Part shown: positions 16,591 through 31,076 of the stretch, piece after piece | Numbering within the stretch: the first letter of the stretch is position 1 | Layout: every line of letters starts with the position of its first letter | NCBI GenBank assembly: GCA_024803745.1 | Contig: JANJXV010000040.1 | Coordinates: 3,957,859-4,021,858 of the forward strand | Origin: Megascapheus bottae | Lineage: Eukaryota > Chordata > Mammalia > Rodentia > Geomyidae | Direction: 5' to 3' | Length of the DNA stretch: 64,000 nucleotides | Translations under genes and position numbers: made by a program | Notes under the pieces: model-generated | Seen by the model: only the letters and a program-made list of their open reading frames with translations | What the model was told of the DNA's origin: nothing | Databases searched by the model: none

Positions 16591-16810
16591 TCAGAATTGA
16601 ACAGGCTGGGAAATGATCCCGTGTCAGTGATTAACAATCACCCCTTTCCCTGTTGTTTCACTTCCCTTAGACTTCTGGGCAGAGAGTCCCTCTTCCAGTC
16701 TGCTCTGGTGCGGTGTATTTTGTTAGATACCATGATGGTGAGGACACAAGAAGATAAGTCCATTCCCCCCCCCAAAAAATCCACAGAACAACAACAACAA
16801 CAACAACCCC

Positions 16811-17009
16811 TCTGGGCACTGGTGCCAGGCCTGTCACCCCAGCTACTCGGGAGGCTGAGATCTGAGGATCCCAGTTCAAAGTCAGCCAGGCAGGGACATC
16901 CGTGGGACTCTCACCTCCAAGGAAACATCAGAAAACCAGAGCGCTGGCCTTGTGCAAAAGAGGTCAGGGGCAGTTCTCGGGCCCTGAGTTCAAGCCTTGG
17001 GACCGATGA
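16811..17009 (+). mobile_element. Dimeric SINE after a CAA run
   Basis: gctactcgggaggctgagat is intact; the A-box region is partly deleted; it ends ctgagttcaagccttggga. A (CAA)n run precedes it. Confidence 0.8.
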
Positions 17010-17849
17010 AAAGCCAAAACCCCAAACAAAACAGAGCAACCGTGTGCTTTCAACAATGGTGTGCAGAGGAATTAATTGTGGGCTGGCAAGTGGGGCCCGA
17101 TGGCCTGGGTGAATCCTGACTCGCCACGCCCTGATCAGCTGTTTCCTGTTTCTGGGGACAGAGTGCAGGAATGTCCCCCGCTTGCTTTCGTGAACACCCA
17201 TCATCGCTGTTGCTGAATTCCTTTGCAAGGCAGCGCCATCTCTCTGGCTTTGGGGCGTCCAGGAACTGAACTTTCCAGTCCCATCCTCCGTTCTGGAAGC
17301 TTCCGCTCCGAGGACTGCCACACGGAGGGGGCAGCAACAGGAATCACTGTCCCACGACGCACTGTGTCCCCCAAGCAGCTCTGGGCCCTTCCCCCCAGCG
17401 TCGCTGCCATGGCCAGTTAACAAGGCCTCTTCCTCCGCGATCCCAATCCCCAAGAGGGGGAAATGGGCTGAGATCGGAAAACAGCTCTTCCTGCATTCTA
17501 CTGAATGGAGTAAACTTACAGTGGACAAAAAATTCCACCTAGCGGTGCATTCACCGAGTTAATTCCTCTGTAGATGGAACCTAAAGAAGTGTTAGCCACT
17601 GTCCGTCACTCACGTTTAAAGACAAAACACGCCCAGGTCCTTTCAGAGGGAGCCTGTGACGAGGACAAGGACCTAGGACTTGGTTTACAGCCAGCCAGCC
17701 CCGTGCCCTGCCCTCCGGGTGGTGTTTTATGCTTCACCCCTTCCCTCTTTGCGCCATAGCCCCTGGGGGGTGAGGGGGGAGTGCAGTGCAAGCTCCCCAC
17801 CATCTCATCTAACTGAAGTCTTGGCCTAACCTCACTCTGCCTTCCATCA

Positions 17850-18727
<878 letters not shown>

Positions 18728-18782
18728 TTAAAGGAGGAGAAGAAAGAAAGGAAGAAAAACACAAGAAACGCCATCTTAGGCC

Positions 18783-18880
18783 AGGCCCGAGGGCGGGGGA
18801 GCGAGGCCGGAGGGCGGGGGGAGCGAGGCCGGAGGGCGGGGGGAGCGAGGCCGGAGGGCGGGGGGAGCGAGGCCGGAGCG
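18783..18880. repeat. 22-bp GC-rich minisatellite, four copies
   Basis: Unit aggccggagggcggggg plus agcg. It lies 65 bp from the exon 6 acceptor on the intron side. Confidence 0.9.
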
Positions 18881-18930
18881 GCCGTGTGGTCAGCGTTAGC
18901 TCACTGGGTCTTGATGCCTTGCATTTTAAA

Positions 18931-18969
<39 letters not shown>

Positions 18970-19150
18970 TGTGTGTGTGTGTGTCTGTGTGTGTCTGTCT
19001 GTGTGTGTGTCTGTGTGTGTGTGTGTCTGTGTGTGTGTCTGTGTGTGTGTGTCTGTGTGTGTGTCTGTGTGTGTGTGTGTCTGTGTGTGTCTGTCTGTGT
19101 GTGTGTCTGTGTGTGTGTGTGTCTGTGTGTGTGTCTGTCTGTGTATGTGT

Positions 19151-19184
<34 letters not shown>

Positions 19185-19186
19185 CT

Positions 19187-19227
<41 letters not shown>

Positions 19228-20275
19228 TGTCTGTGTGTGTGTGTCTGTCTGTGTGTGTGTGTCTGTGTGTGTGTGTCTGTGTGTGTGTGTGTGTCTGTGT
19301 GTGTGTGTCTGTCTGTGTGTGTGTCTGTGTGTGTGTGTGTGTGTGTCTGTGTGTGTGTGTGTCTGTGTGTGTGTGTGTCTGTGTGTGTGTGTGTGTCTGT
19401 CTGTGTGTGTGTGTCTGTGTGTGTGTGTCTGTGTGTGTGTGTGTGTGTGTGTATGTGTCTGTGTATGTGTGTCTGTGTGTGTGTGTGTCTGTGTGTGTGT
19501 GTGAGTGCGTGTGTGTGTGTGTGTATGTGTCTGTGTATGTGTGTCTGTCTGTGTTTGTGTGTGTCTGTGTGTGTGTGTCTGTGTGTGTGTCTGTGTGTGT
19601 GTGTGTGTGTCTGTCTGTGTGTGTGTGTCTGTGTCTGTGTGTGTGTCTGTGTGTGTGTGTGTCTGTGTGTGTGTCTGTGTGTGTGTGTGTCTGTCTGTGT
19701 GTGTGTGTCTGTGTCTGTGTGTGTCTGTGTGTCTGTGTGTGTGTCTGTGTGTGTGTGTGTCTGTGTGTGTGTGTCTGTGTCTGTGTGTGTCTGTGTGTGT
19801 GTGTGTCTGTGTGTGTGTCTGTGTGTGTGTGTGTGTCTGTGTGTGTGTCTGTGTGTGTGTGTGTGTCTGTGTGTGTGTGTGTGTCTGTGTGTCTGTGTGT
19901 CTGTCTGTGTGTGTGTGTCTGTCTGTGTGTGTGTGTCTGTGTGTGTGTGTCTGTGTGTGTGTGTGTGTCTGTCTGTGTGTGTGTGTCTGTGTGTGTGTCT
20001 GTGTGTGTGTGTGTGTGTGTGTCTGTGTGTGTGTGTGTGTGTCTGTGTGTGTGTGTGTGTCTGTGTGTGTGTGTCTGTGTGTGTGTCTGTGTGTGTGTGT
20101 GTGTGTGTGTCTGTGTCTGTGTGTCTGTGTCTGTGTGTGTGTCTGTGTGTGTGTGTCTGTGTGTGTGTCTGTGTGTGTGTGTGTGTCTGTCTGTGTCTGT
20201 GTGTGTGTGTCTGTGTGTGTGTCTGTGTGTGTGTGTGTGTCTGTCTGTGTGTGTGTGTCTGTGTGTGTGTGTCTA

Positions 20276-20306
<31 letters not shown>

Positions 20307-20892
20307 CTGTGTATGTGTGTCTGTCTGTGTTTGTGTGTGTCTGTGTGTGTGTGTCTGTGTGTGTGTCTGTGTGTGTGTGTGTGTGTCTGTCTGTGTGTGT
20401 GTGTCTGTGTCTGTGTGTGTGTCTGTGTGTGTGTGTGTCTGTGTGTGTGTCTGTGTGTGTGTGTCTGTCTGTCTGTGTCTGTGTGTGTGTGTCTGTGTGT
20501 GTGTGTGTGTCTGTCTGTGTGTGTGTGTCTGTGTGTGTGTGTGTGTGTGTGTATGTGTCTGTGTATGTGTGTCTGTCTGTGTTTGTGTGTGTCTGTGTGT
20601 GTGTGTCTGTGTGTGTGTCTGTGTGTGTGTGTGTGTCTGTCTGTGTGTGTGTGTCTGTGTCTGTGTGTGTGTCTGTGTGTGTGTGTGTGTCTGTCTGTGT
20701 CTGTGTGTGTGTGTCTGTGTGTGTGTCTGTGTGTGTGTGTGTCTGTGTGTGTGTGTGTGTGTGTGTGTCTGTCTGTGTCTGTGTGTGTGTGTCTGTGTGT
20801 GTGTCTGTGTGTGTGTGTGTCTGTGTGTGTGTGTGTGTGTGTGTCTGTCTGTGTCTGTGTCTGTGTGTCTGTGTGTGTGTCTGTGTGTGTGT

Positions 20893-20927
<35 letters not shown>
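18931..20927. repeat. 2-kb (GT)n/(CTGT) array
   Basis: Only GTGTGT runs broken by CTGT and rare TATG, GAGT or TTTG variants. A block starting atgtgtctgtgtatgtgtgt appears at 19525, 20301 and 20553, which shows larger internal duplications (252 bp between the last two). It ends 10 bp from the 3' end of a minus-strand SINE. Confidence 0.95.
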
Positions 20928-20929
<2 letters not shown>

Positions 20930-20937
20930 TGTGTGCG

Positions 20938-21982
<1,045 letters not shown>

Positions 21983-22450
21983 CCAGGCCCAGGATGGGGG
22001 GGTCCCCAGTCCTGCCAGCATCGCCCGAGGAAGGCAGGCAGGGGGCCAGGGGCTGGTGAGGGCCCTGTGGAGACCTGAATCGGCAGGAAAACCCATTCTA
22101 CAGCTCCAGGTCAGGGCCAGCGCCTCCCGCCTTCCGCTCTACTTCACCTTAACAAGACTCAGGAGAGGGAGAGCAGGGGTCAAAATCCCCCGCTGCCTTT
22201 CTTTCAAAAATCATGGTATGAAAACCTATGATTCTGTAGACACAATGTTTTATCTCATAAATTAGTATGTTTCTATGACACACAAACCCTTAGCCTAATT
22301 TTAAGTTCTAAATACTCAGTCCCAGTGACTGTAGATAGAGATTCCCTCCTTGAACACTTGTTTGTTAAACTTGTCATTTCAAATAGGATGTAAAAATCAA
22401 CATTAATAAATTCTTTAATAAAAAAAAGAACCTCCCCCCCCCAAAAAAAT

Positions 22451-22666
22451 CATGGTATGTTGTCTGCCTAGCTACGCAGAAGGCTGAGATCTGAGGACCA
22501 CGGTTTGAAGCCAGTCCAGGCAGGACGGTCCTTGAGACTCTTACCTCCAGTGAAACACCAAAAAGCCAGGACATGGAGCTGTGGCTCAAGTGACCGGACA
22601 CTAATCTTGAGTAAGAGAAGCCCAGGGACAGTGCCCAAGCCCTGAGCTAAAGTCCTAGGACTGGAC
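22451..22666 (+). mobile_element. Dimeric SINE
   Basis: aggctgagatctgaggacca, tggagctgtggctcaagtga and ccctgagctaaagtcctagg in order. Confidence 0.8.
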
Positions 22667-23154
22667 CGAAACAATACAAAACCTACAAGCTTGCTGGTGT
22701 CAAGACCCAACCCAAGCTGGCGGGGAACCGAGCGTAACTTTTTTCTTCCTAATGGAACTCTGGTAATCTGTGAGGAAAGAGGCTGCCAACACAGACTTTT
22801 GACCAAATGTCTCTTGAAATTCTTGTGAGCAAGATAAACGACCACACAGCCCACTGTGTACACTGATAGATGGGGCAAGGGTTTAAAATCTATATCTAAC
22901 AAGAAAAGCTGGGGGGGGGGAGACTATTTAACGCATCAGTGCTGAGGCTAAAGGCATTGTTCTCAGAAGTGACCTGAGAGAATGCTTAGGAAACAAAACA
23001 GGAGGCTGGCCGGCGTGCAGACATCACAGGGCTTTGGATCCAGGCTTCGGATCCAGTAGACTGGACGGACCAAATGGAAGGGAACTTGGTGGTTGATGTT
23101 CTTAAGGCCTAGCAATTGGATTTTTCCTTGCCTTTCTTTTCTATTTTTTTCTTT

Positions 23155-23354
23155 TCTAGTCCTGGGTCTTGAAACTCAGGGACTGGGTACTGTCCCCGAG
23201 CCTCTTTGTACTCATGGCTGGCGTTCTACCACTTGAGCCACGTCACCACTTTCAGCTTTTTCTGAGTAATTTTATTGGAAAGTCTCACTTTCCTGCCCAG
23301 GCTGGCTTTGAAGCAGGATCCTCAGATCTCAGCTTCTTGGGTAGCTGGGATGAC

Positions 23355-23358
<4 letters not shown>
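23155..23358 (-). mobile_element. Dimeric SINE
   Basis: ctaccacttgagccacgtca and gcccaggctggctttgaagc are present. A GT run borders the head side rather than the tail. Confidence 0.82.

Positions 23359-23408
<50 letters not shown>
23358..23408. repeat. (GT)n microsatellite
   Basis: About 25 uninterrupted GT units next to the SINE head. Confidence 0.95.
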
Positions 23409-23410
<2 letters not shown>

Positions 23411-23469
23411 CATTTGGAAAATGAAGTTCTAAATCCCTAATTCTGGGAAGCCACGAATTTTATTTAGCT

Positions 23470-23694
23470 TTGGTGCCAGTCCTGGGGCTTGAACTCAAGG
23501 CCTGGGTGCTATCCCTACATTTTTATCTTCCTTCAAGTCTAGACTCTACCTCTTGAGCCACCGGCTCCACTTTCCGCTTTGTCCCCTGGAGAGGAAGAGT
23601 CTCAGCAGTTTTCCTGCCCAGGTTGGCCTTGAGCCGCAATTCCCAGATCTCAGCGTCTGAGTAGCTGGGGTGACAGACGTGGGCCGCCAGCCCT
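23470..23694 (-). mobile_element. Dimeric SINE
   Basis: Full structure: gccagtcctggggcttgaac through gggtgacagacgtgggccgc. Confidence 0.83.
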
Positions 23695-23917
23695 TGGAGA
23701 ATGACTTGTTTCTGTGAAAGACTTGGGTACATTAAGCCATTTGTTTTCCTCTTTTCTTGAGGATGACCCCGTAAGGAGGAAGGTTAATGAAATCCATAGA
23801 TGACTAAAAAGAGATTTTGTTCAGGACAAAACCAGATCCGTTACATATACCAGATGCCCCGTGTTGATAGGGAGGCCTGGCACTGGAGGGTGTGTGGAGA
23901 TGGGCTTTCTCCCGGTC

Positions 23918-23985
23918 ATTCTTTGCATTGCTGGGGATGGAACTGAGTTTGGCATGTTCCAGGACACATGCTACCCCACGCCCTC
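23918..23985 (-). mobile_element. ID-like monomer remnant
   Basis: gcattgctggggatggaact with catgctaccccacgccctc resembles a reversed tRNA-like SINE. Weak. Confidence 0.4.
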
Positions 23986-25284
23986 TCGCCTTCAATCTAT
24001 ACGGATTAAAGTAGGTTATAAAGAGTTAGCTAAGTAAATAGGGAGTATGTTTATGTAGAACAAACCAAGCCTATTAAAAAAAATTCTTCCTTCCAGGAGA
24101 AGGAAATACAGTGAGAAAATTATGCACGAAGAGTCTGGAAGAGCAATGAGAATAGTCACTAGAGACAGAGCAGCTTGAGACCCAGGGAGGAAAATTCTGG
24201 AACACTTTACCTTGAGTACAGAATCCTGGAAACGTAGAGAAGGAGCGGATAGGAAGATGAACAGGGAAGATGTTTCAGAGAAAAAAAAGATTCGGTGTGA
24301 AAAAGGAAAAAAAACCCAGATATAGAATTTATAATCAAGGAGAGAATTTCTAATCTAGTGGGAGAATGTACAGTCAAGAATTTAAGATGTGTTTGGCGGG
24401 GTGTGGGGGGATAACCCCTAAATGTTAAGGAAGGATGGGGAGAACGACCGAGTGTAAAAACACCTGGAGCTCCTGGGAGGCATGCACTCCACAAAGGTGA
24501 TCACCGCGGCCTCCCCGGCGGCAGATGGGCTAGAAAGCGCATGAGGTCACCGTGACAGCGTCCCCAGGGGCCACCCAGCTTCCTCCCGGGGGAGAGAGCT
24601 CAGCCAGTGTTTCAGTGGCCTCAGTGAACACAGACTTGCTCACTTGGAGGGGTTCTGGGGCTCCTCCGGTCCTGGCCACGGCCCCGGCGTGGATGTGGCT
24701 GTGACACGTGTGAGAAGCAGCTGCCCAGGTGTCCTGGGGTGAGGCCGCCGGGCACACAGGTGACGGGGCCCTGCACGCGGCCCAGCTGTCGCCGTGGCCT
24801 GGCGAGACGCAGATGACAGAGCAGTGCCAGCAGTCCTTGTAAAGTCCTTGTAAAGTTGTTCTGGAAAGATCTTAGAACAAGAGCCCTCCTTACAGCCTCT
24901 TTAGGTGATTCCCGCCGGTGATTCCCGGCGGCGTCCCGGTTCTGCCCAGGGGCCTGACGCTTGGGGAGCGGTTTGCCTGTGCAGGCCAGGAACGGGGCGC
25001 AGGGAGCGGACGGATGAGGAAATGAGCCCCCGCCCGGGAGCTAGTGTGCCTGAGGCCAGGTCATCAATAAATGGCACAAATGGGTTCCGAGGCTCCTCCA
25101 CCTTCTTTAGTGCCTGGGCTCTGGGTAGAGCTGGGCAGATTCCAGAAGACTCTGTCTGCGTAAGAACAGCTGTTGGCTCGGTGGCGTGCGTTGAAGGGGG
25201 TGGCCCCCGGCTTGTGGGTGAAGAAACAGACGATGAGAAGAGGCGTGGGGTGGGGTGGCGGGGACAGAACGCCGGTTTACAAAC

Positions 25285-25415
25285 ACAGCTTAATTAATTA
25301 GCCGGCTAGGAGGAGGCAGGCGTCCAGATGTCCACGCGGAGAATTAATTAACACGGAGACGCCGGCCCCCAGGGCCTTGGGTTCACATCCAGAGCCACGT
25401 GCTGCAATTAAGTGA
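25285..25415. promoter_or_regulatory. Cluster of homeodomain-like TTAATTA / CAATTAAGTG motifs
   Basis: Three motif groups (cttaattaattag, gaattaattaac, caattaagtgac) within 130 bp, separated by GC-rich sequence. Consistent with a homeodomain-bound enhancer, but only motif evidence exists. Confidence 0.3.
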
Positions 25416-26295
25416 CGACACACTCGCTCTCCACGCTGGTTACCTACACGGCTACGGTGGCCGGACGGAAGCCCCAGCCTGAGGAGTGTGGAACTGACAA
25501 TGGTGGGGAATGGGCTCGCGCAGGAAAACCTTCACTCCACACGCAGAAGTGGAGGTGTGCAGATCAACACCTCGGATTTCTTCCTTCCTTTTTGGGGGGG
25601 TTGGAGGGAAATACTGAGGTTTGAACTCTGGGTCTTGCTGCCTGCTTTGTGCAAGCAACTTCAGACCTCCATTGTCCCATTTGCAACTCCATTGTCCCAT
25701 TTGCAACTCCTCTGCAGAGCACAGCCAGCAGGCCAGCAACACTGCTGCTGATTTACTGGTTGACATGACCTCGAGCCACCCTGCTCAGCCTTCTGCCGAC
25801 CCTTCCAGGGCTGTTCTGGAAAGACACAGCAGCTGCCCTGTCCCCTGTATGGCTGGTAAGTCAAAAAACACACACAGCGTGGTGAGAAATGCGGCTGACA
25901 GGTCTGGGCTAGCCCGCGAGAGTGACCAACCCAGGGCCGGTCTCCCAGGAAGGGCTCTCGCTCTCCCGGCCCTCCTGGGCCTCCGTGGGTGAAAACTGAC
26001 TTTCAGGCTGGCTGGTAACAATTCCCGTGGGTCCTGATTTCCTGAGCCAGCGTCTGGGGCTGTCCTTGGTGACATTTCCCGGGGAGTTAATGGAGTGGGG
26101 AGTGACTGTGGGTCACACTGTAAATAGAATCCAGCATGCGGGGTGGCGGGGGTCAGAGCAGAGACAGGGGGAGGCTGAGAGCTGGGCAGAAGGACACGCA
26201 GACATGGGGACGTGCACTGGGAGGAGACTCAAACATAGAATCAAACCAGAATCACGTGTAAGAGAGGGAGATGCTCCTCCTATCATAAGCCAGCT

Positions 26296-27985
26296 CACCT
26301 GTGCCAGAATGTCTGCTCCAGAACACCTGCTCTAGAACACCTGTCCCAGAACACCTACACCTGAACACCTGCACCTGAACACCTGTGCCTGAACACCTGG
26401 CTCCAGAACACCTGCGCCTGAACACCTGCGCCTGAACACCTGCTCTAGAACACCTGTCCCAGAACACCTACACCTGAACACCTGCTCCAGAACACCTGCA
26501 CCTGAACACCTGGCTCCAGAACACCTACGCCTGAACATCTGCTCCAGAACACCTGCTATAGAACACCTGTCCCAGAACACCTGCGCCTGAACACCTGCTC
26601 CAGAACACCTGTCCCAGAACACCTGCGCCTGAACACCTGCTCCAGAACACCTGTCCCAGAACACCTGCTCCAGAACACCTGTCCCAGAACACCTGCTCCA
26701 GAACACCTGCTCCAGAACACCTGTGCCTGAACACCTGTGCCTGAACATCTGCTCCAGAACACCTGCGCCTGGACACCTGTGCCTGAACACCTGCTCCAGA
26801 ACACCTGCGCCTGAACACCTGCTCCAGAACACCTGCTCCAGAACACCTGTCCCAGAACACCTGCGCCTGAACACCTGCTCCAGAACACCTGTGCCTGGAC
26901 ACCTGCTCCAGAACACCTGTGCCTGGACACCTGCTCCAGAACACCTGCGCCTGGACACCTGCGCCTGAACACCTGCGCCTGGACACCTGCGCCTGGACAC
27001 CTGCGCCTGAACACCTGCGCCTGAACACCTGCTCCAGAACACCTGCTCCAGAACACCTGTCCTAGAACACCTGTCCCAGAACACCTGCGCCTGAACACCT
27101 GCTCCAGAACACCTGTCCCAGAACACCTGTGCCTGGACACCTGCTCCAGAACACCTGCGCCTGGAACCTGCGCCTGAACACCTGCGCCTGAACATCTGCT
27201 CCAGAACACCTGCGCCTGGACACCTGCGCCTGAACACCTGCTCCAGAACACCTGCGCCTGAACACCTGCTCCAGAACACCTGCTCCAGAACACCTGTCCC
27301 AGAACACCTGCGCCTGAACACCTGCTCCAGAACACCTGTGCCTGGACACCTGCTCCAGAACACCTGCGCCTGGACACCTGCTCCAGAACACCTGCGCCTG
27401 GACACCTGCGCCTGAACACCTGCGCCTGGACACCTGCGCCTGGACACCTGCGCCTGAACACCTGCGCCTGAACACCTGCTCCAGAACACCTGCTCCAGAA
27501 CACCTGTCCTAGAACACCTGTCCCAGAACACCTGCGCCTGAACACCTGCTCCAGAACACCTGTCCCAGAACACCTCTGCCTGGACACCTGCTCCAGAACA
27601 CCTGCGCCTGGAACCTGCGCCTGAACACCTGCGCCTGAACACCTGTCCCAGAACACCTGCGCCTGAACACCTGCTCCAGAACACCTGCGCCTGAACACCT
27701 GCTCCAGAACACCTGCGCCTGAACACCTGTCCCAGAACACCTGCGCCTGAACACCTGCGCCTGAACACCTGCTCCAGAACACCTGCGCCTGAACACCTGC
27801 TCCAGAACACCTGTGCCTGGACACCTGCTCCAGAACACCTGCTCCAGAACACCTGTCCCAGAACACCTGTCCCAGAACACCTGCGCCTGAACACCTGCTC
27901 CAGAACACCTGCGCCTGAACACCTGTCCCAGAACACCTGCACCTGAACACCTGCGCCAGAACACCTATATCAGAACACCTATATC
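26296..27985. repeat. 14-bp minisatellite, about 119 copies, E-box in each
   Basis: Units are aacacctg followed by ctccag, tcccag, cgcctg, tgcctg or ctctag. Nearly every unit holds CACCTG. The order of unit variants around tcctag (27060 and 27507) and the shortened unit ctggaacctg (27161 and 27608) repeats with exactly 447 bp spacing, marking an internal segmental duplication. Confidence 0.95.
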
Positions 27986-28104
27986 AGAACACCTGTGCCA
28001 TAATAGCCACACCAGAGTCTTCACACAGGCTCTTCCAGGAAAGTTTCTGGCTCTCCATATGGAGCACTCATTGGTAGAAAAGCTTTCCTTTGCCTTTCCT
28101 CTTG

Positions 28105-28185
28105 GAGAATTGGAGGATTCCAGTTCAAAGCCAGCCTGGGCAGGAAAGACTGCGAGACTCCTATCTCCAATGACCCCTGCCACCC
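28105..28185 (+). mobile_element. SINE middle fragment
   Basis: gttcaaagccagcctgggca and gactcctatctccaatgacc only. Confidence 0.6.
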
Positions 28186-29740
28186 CCTCTCTATCTCTTC
28201 TTTCCTGCCTGTGCCTCTCAAAAAAAAGCCTAATGCTGTGACTATTCTAATTCCCCCCTGTGATCCCAGAGCAATGGAGAGAGGGGTGCAGAGGGGCCCA
28301 GACAAAAGGCTGGAGCAACGACTGATGTTATTTCTGGGATTCCGGCAGATGCCACGAGAGGCTGGGTGGGGAAGAGAACGAGGGTGGCAGTGGCCAGGCA
28401 AAGCCCGGCTTCCCTGATTCCTTTGTGAAGCTCTGGGAGGAGATGAGAAGCCCTAGGCTGAGACATGAATGGGGAAGTGGTGGCAGGAAGCCACGGAGGC
28501 CCAGCGAGGCCCGCTGGCCTGCTCGTGTGACCGGGACCCCGGCCGACCCCGGCCGGCCGTGACGCTGACAGGAGCTCTCCGGTGGAGGAGTCCATGTGGA
28601 TATGTTTGGTTTTCCCTCGTCACCGCTGCCCATCTCTGGCTCAGCTTTCGCACAGCAGCCTGGCTGTGCCAGGGCCAGGCCCCCGATGCCCGCCTGGCTG
28701 AGGTGCTGGCAACTCTCTTCCTGCCCCAGATGGTTTTCCAAGGAAGGGAAGGAGGCAGGAGCCAGCCATGGCCTGGGCAGCCAGGGGCACGGGCTCCACG
28801 GTGAGCCCCCTCTGCAGGGGAACGGACAGACGAGCGATCCTCTAAATTGGACTCGCTGATCGCGCGTTGTTCGCGGCTTGCGCCCCGCCGGCACGCGTGG
28901 CACAGGGGTGCACTCGTGTCTGCATGTGCATGTGCCTCCGTGGGGGGCGTGCGTGTTTTCAGGGTCCTCGTCTGGCCTTATCTCATGGAGAGGGGGACGC
29001 AACACGTTGTAGAGATGGATGGAATGGCCGACCACACCAGGAGTGTGTAATTTCGTTCATGAATAGCATAGCCATGTCCACAACACGAAGGAAAGAAGAA
29101 AGCCCCACTCAGAGCCCGGTTCAAAACAAGGTGCCACTCTGAGGACACGGATACCAGCCTGCAGCCGCCCGAGATGCTGGGAGCCCCCCATGCCCTGCTT
29201 CTGCCCCCAATCCCTGCTTTTGATAGCTAGGGAAACTGAGGCCCAGGGAAGATTCACGACTTACCCAGGGCCACCTGGGAGATGGATGGCAGAGCCGGGG
29301 TTTCCTAAGCCCGGGGAACGGGACCCATCCATTTCTGAGCCACAGGGACTCAGCAAATGGGTCCATCTTGATGACCCACTTGAGTCGTGAAGGAGACAGA
29401 GGGAGCGGAGCCCCGTGCGCCGCGCAGACTCACACAAAGTTGATATCCAACACTGACAGAGGAACACGTGGGGAAAATGGAGCAGCAAAACCCACCAGCG
29501 CTCTGGTGAGCGCAGTCCGGAAACGGAGGCGGTGGCGGCATCTCGGGGTGGAGGAGTTAGCCTGGAAGGCCCAAGTGCCTTTTCATGTTCTGCTAAGTTC
29601 TGAGGTCGTGCTCACCTATTGTCAAATGGCGTCTAGGAGCACAGAAGACGGATTCATGGCAGCAGCACTGGCTCCGGGAGGCCGTGCAGGCTCAGGGACC
29701 AGCAGAGCTCAGGCACTTCAGTCTCAGAGCTTCTCTGGGT

Positions 29741-29975
29741 CAGGCCAGGTGCTGGTGGCTCCGGCCTGTCATCCCAGCTACCCAGGAAGCTGAGACCTGA
29801 GCATCACGGTTCAAAGCCAGCCTGGGTAGGAAAAATCTGTGAGATCCTTCTTTCCAATGAACCACCAGAAAACCGGAAACAGCGCTGCGGCTCAAGTAGT
29901 AGAGCACCAGCCTTGCGTGAAAGAGCTCAGGGACGGCGCCCCAGGCCCTGGGTTCAAGTCCCAGGACCCACCAAT
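29741..29975 (+). mobile_element. Dimeric SINE, full length
   Basis: Begins ggccaggtgctggtggctcc and ends gttcaagtcccaggacccac; all boxes visible. Confidence 0.88.
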
Positions 29976-30439
29976 GTTGTAGCTCTGATCCAGGCAGGCA
30001 TTCGTGGGTGGAAGGGATTCTGTTTAAGGCGACAGCCGGGCCAGGATAATGAGGACGCTACACCTGGAGAAACTTTACTGTCGGCCACCGAGCGCTGGAA
30101 ATGAGACAGGATCCACACGAGAGCCAAGGCCACACCACAGGGGTTCACACACATCAGGCGTTCGTGGGGGACCTCAGATCACACCGGCTGAGCCGAAGAT
30201 GCTCTCAGGCCTCTCGATTTTCCACTAGCGTGGACAGTGGAGATGCACTGGCTGCCTGCTTGTGCTTTTTATCAGTAAGACTCACGCTCTCTTTTTAAAA
30301 TCTACGTACAAGAGTCACCGTGTCTTCTGGTACTGGGGAAAGGTCCCAGGGCCAGGCACGTGCAGAGCCATGGCACCACACCCCAGTCCAGAGTGAATGA
30401 CACAGAAACACCGCTTACAAGTACCTAGCAAGTCTCTAA

Positions 30440-30735
30440 GTTCAAATCGGGGACTACTGGAGGAGGAGGGAGGGGAGGAGGGGAAGGCAGAGAGGAAGAC
30501 CAAGACCAAGAGTAGAAAGGGGAGGGAGAAGGAAGAATAGGCAAAAGTAAGGAGGAAGAAAAGGAGGAGAGAAGGGGAGGAGGAAGAGGAGGAAAAGGGA
30601 GGAGGAAGAGGAGGAAGTAGAACAGGAAAAAGGAAGAAGTAGGAAGAGGAGGAGGAGAAGGAGGAGGGAGAGGAAGAGGAAGAAGAGGAAAAAAAAGAAG
30701 AGTCGGAAGAAAAACGAAACAGAATAAAGGAAGAA
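30440..30735. repeat. Polypurine (GGA-rich) tract
   Basis: Almost 300 bp with G and A on the plus strand and very few pyrimidines: GGAGGA, GAAGAA and GGGGAGG units. In the transcript it is a long pyrimidine tract. Confidence 0.9.
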
Positions 30736-31076
30736 AGCTTGCCTACTGCCAGTAGCTCAGGTGGAAATCTGCTCTCCCTACTGCCATGCTTTCACGACCA
30801 GGGCCGCCGCGCCTCGGGTGTGTTTGCCAGAGTTTGCTTCCAGGGCGCCGGCGTGAAAGCGCAGCGGGTTCTGCAGACGGGGTGCCGCCCGTGCCGCTCG
30901 TCGGCAGTCAGTGGAGAACTTGCAGTGAAGCGATGCCAAGGTGGCCTTAGAGCCGCAGAGAGAGGAGGCGAGCAGCCCCACTGTACAGACCAAGAAACAG
31001 AGGCACACGAAGGCGAGACAGAGCGGCTGATCTCTTACAGGCGGAGGTACAAGGACTCAAGTGTCTCAAAGTGAAG

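Noticed and set aside
26332..27950. Open frames of 464-536 residues (Cys-Ser-Gly-Ala-Gly repeats)
   Set aside because: Three copies of the 14-bp unit make 42 bp, so frames without stops recur automatically; two overlapping frames are equally open.
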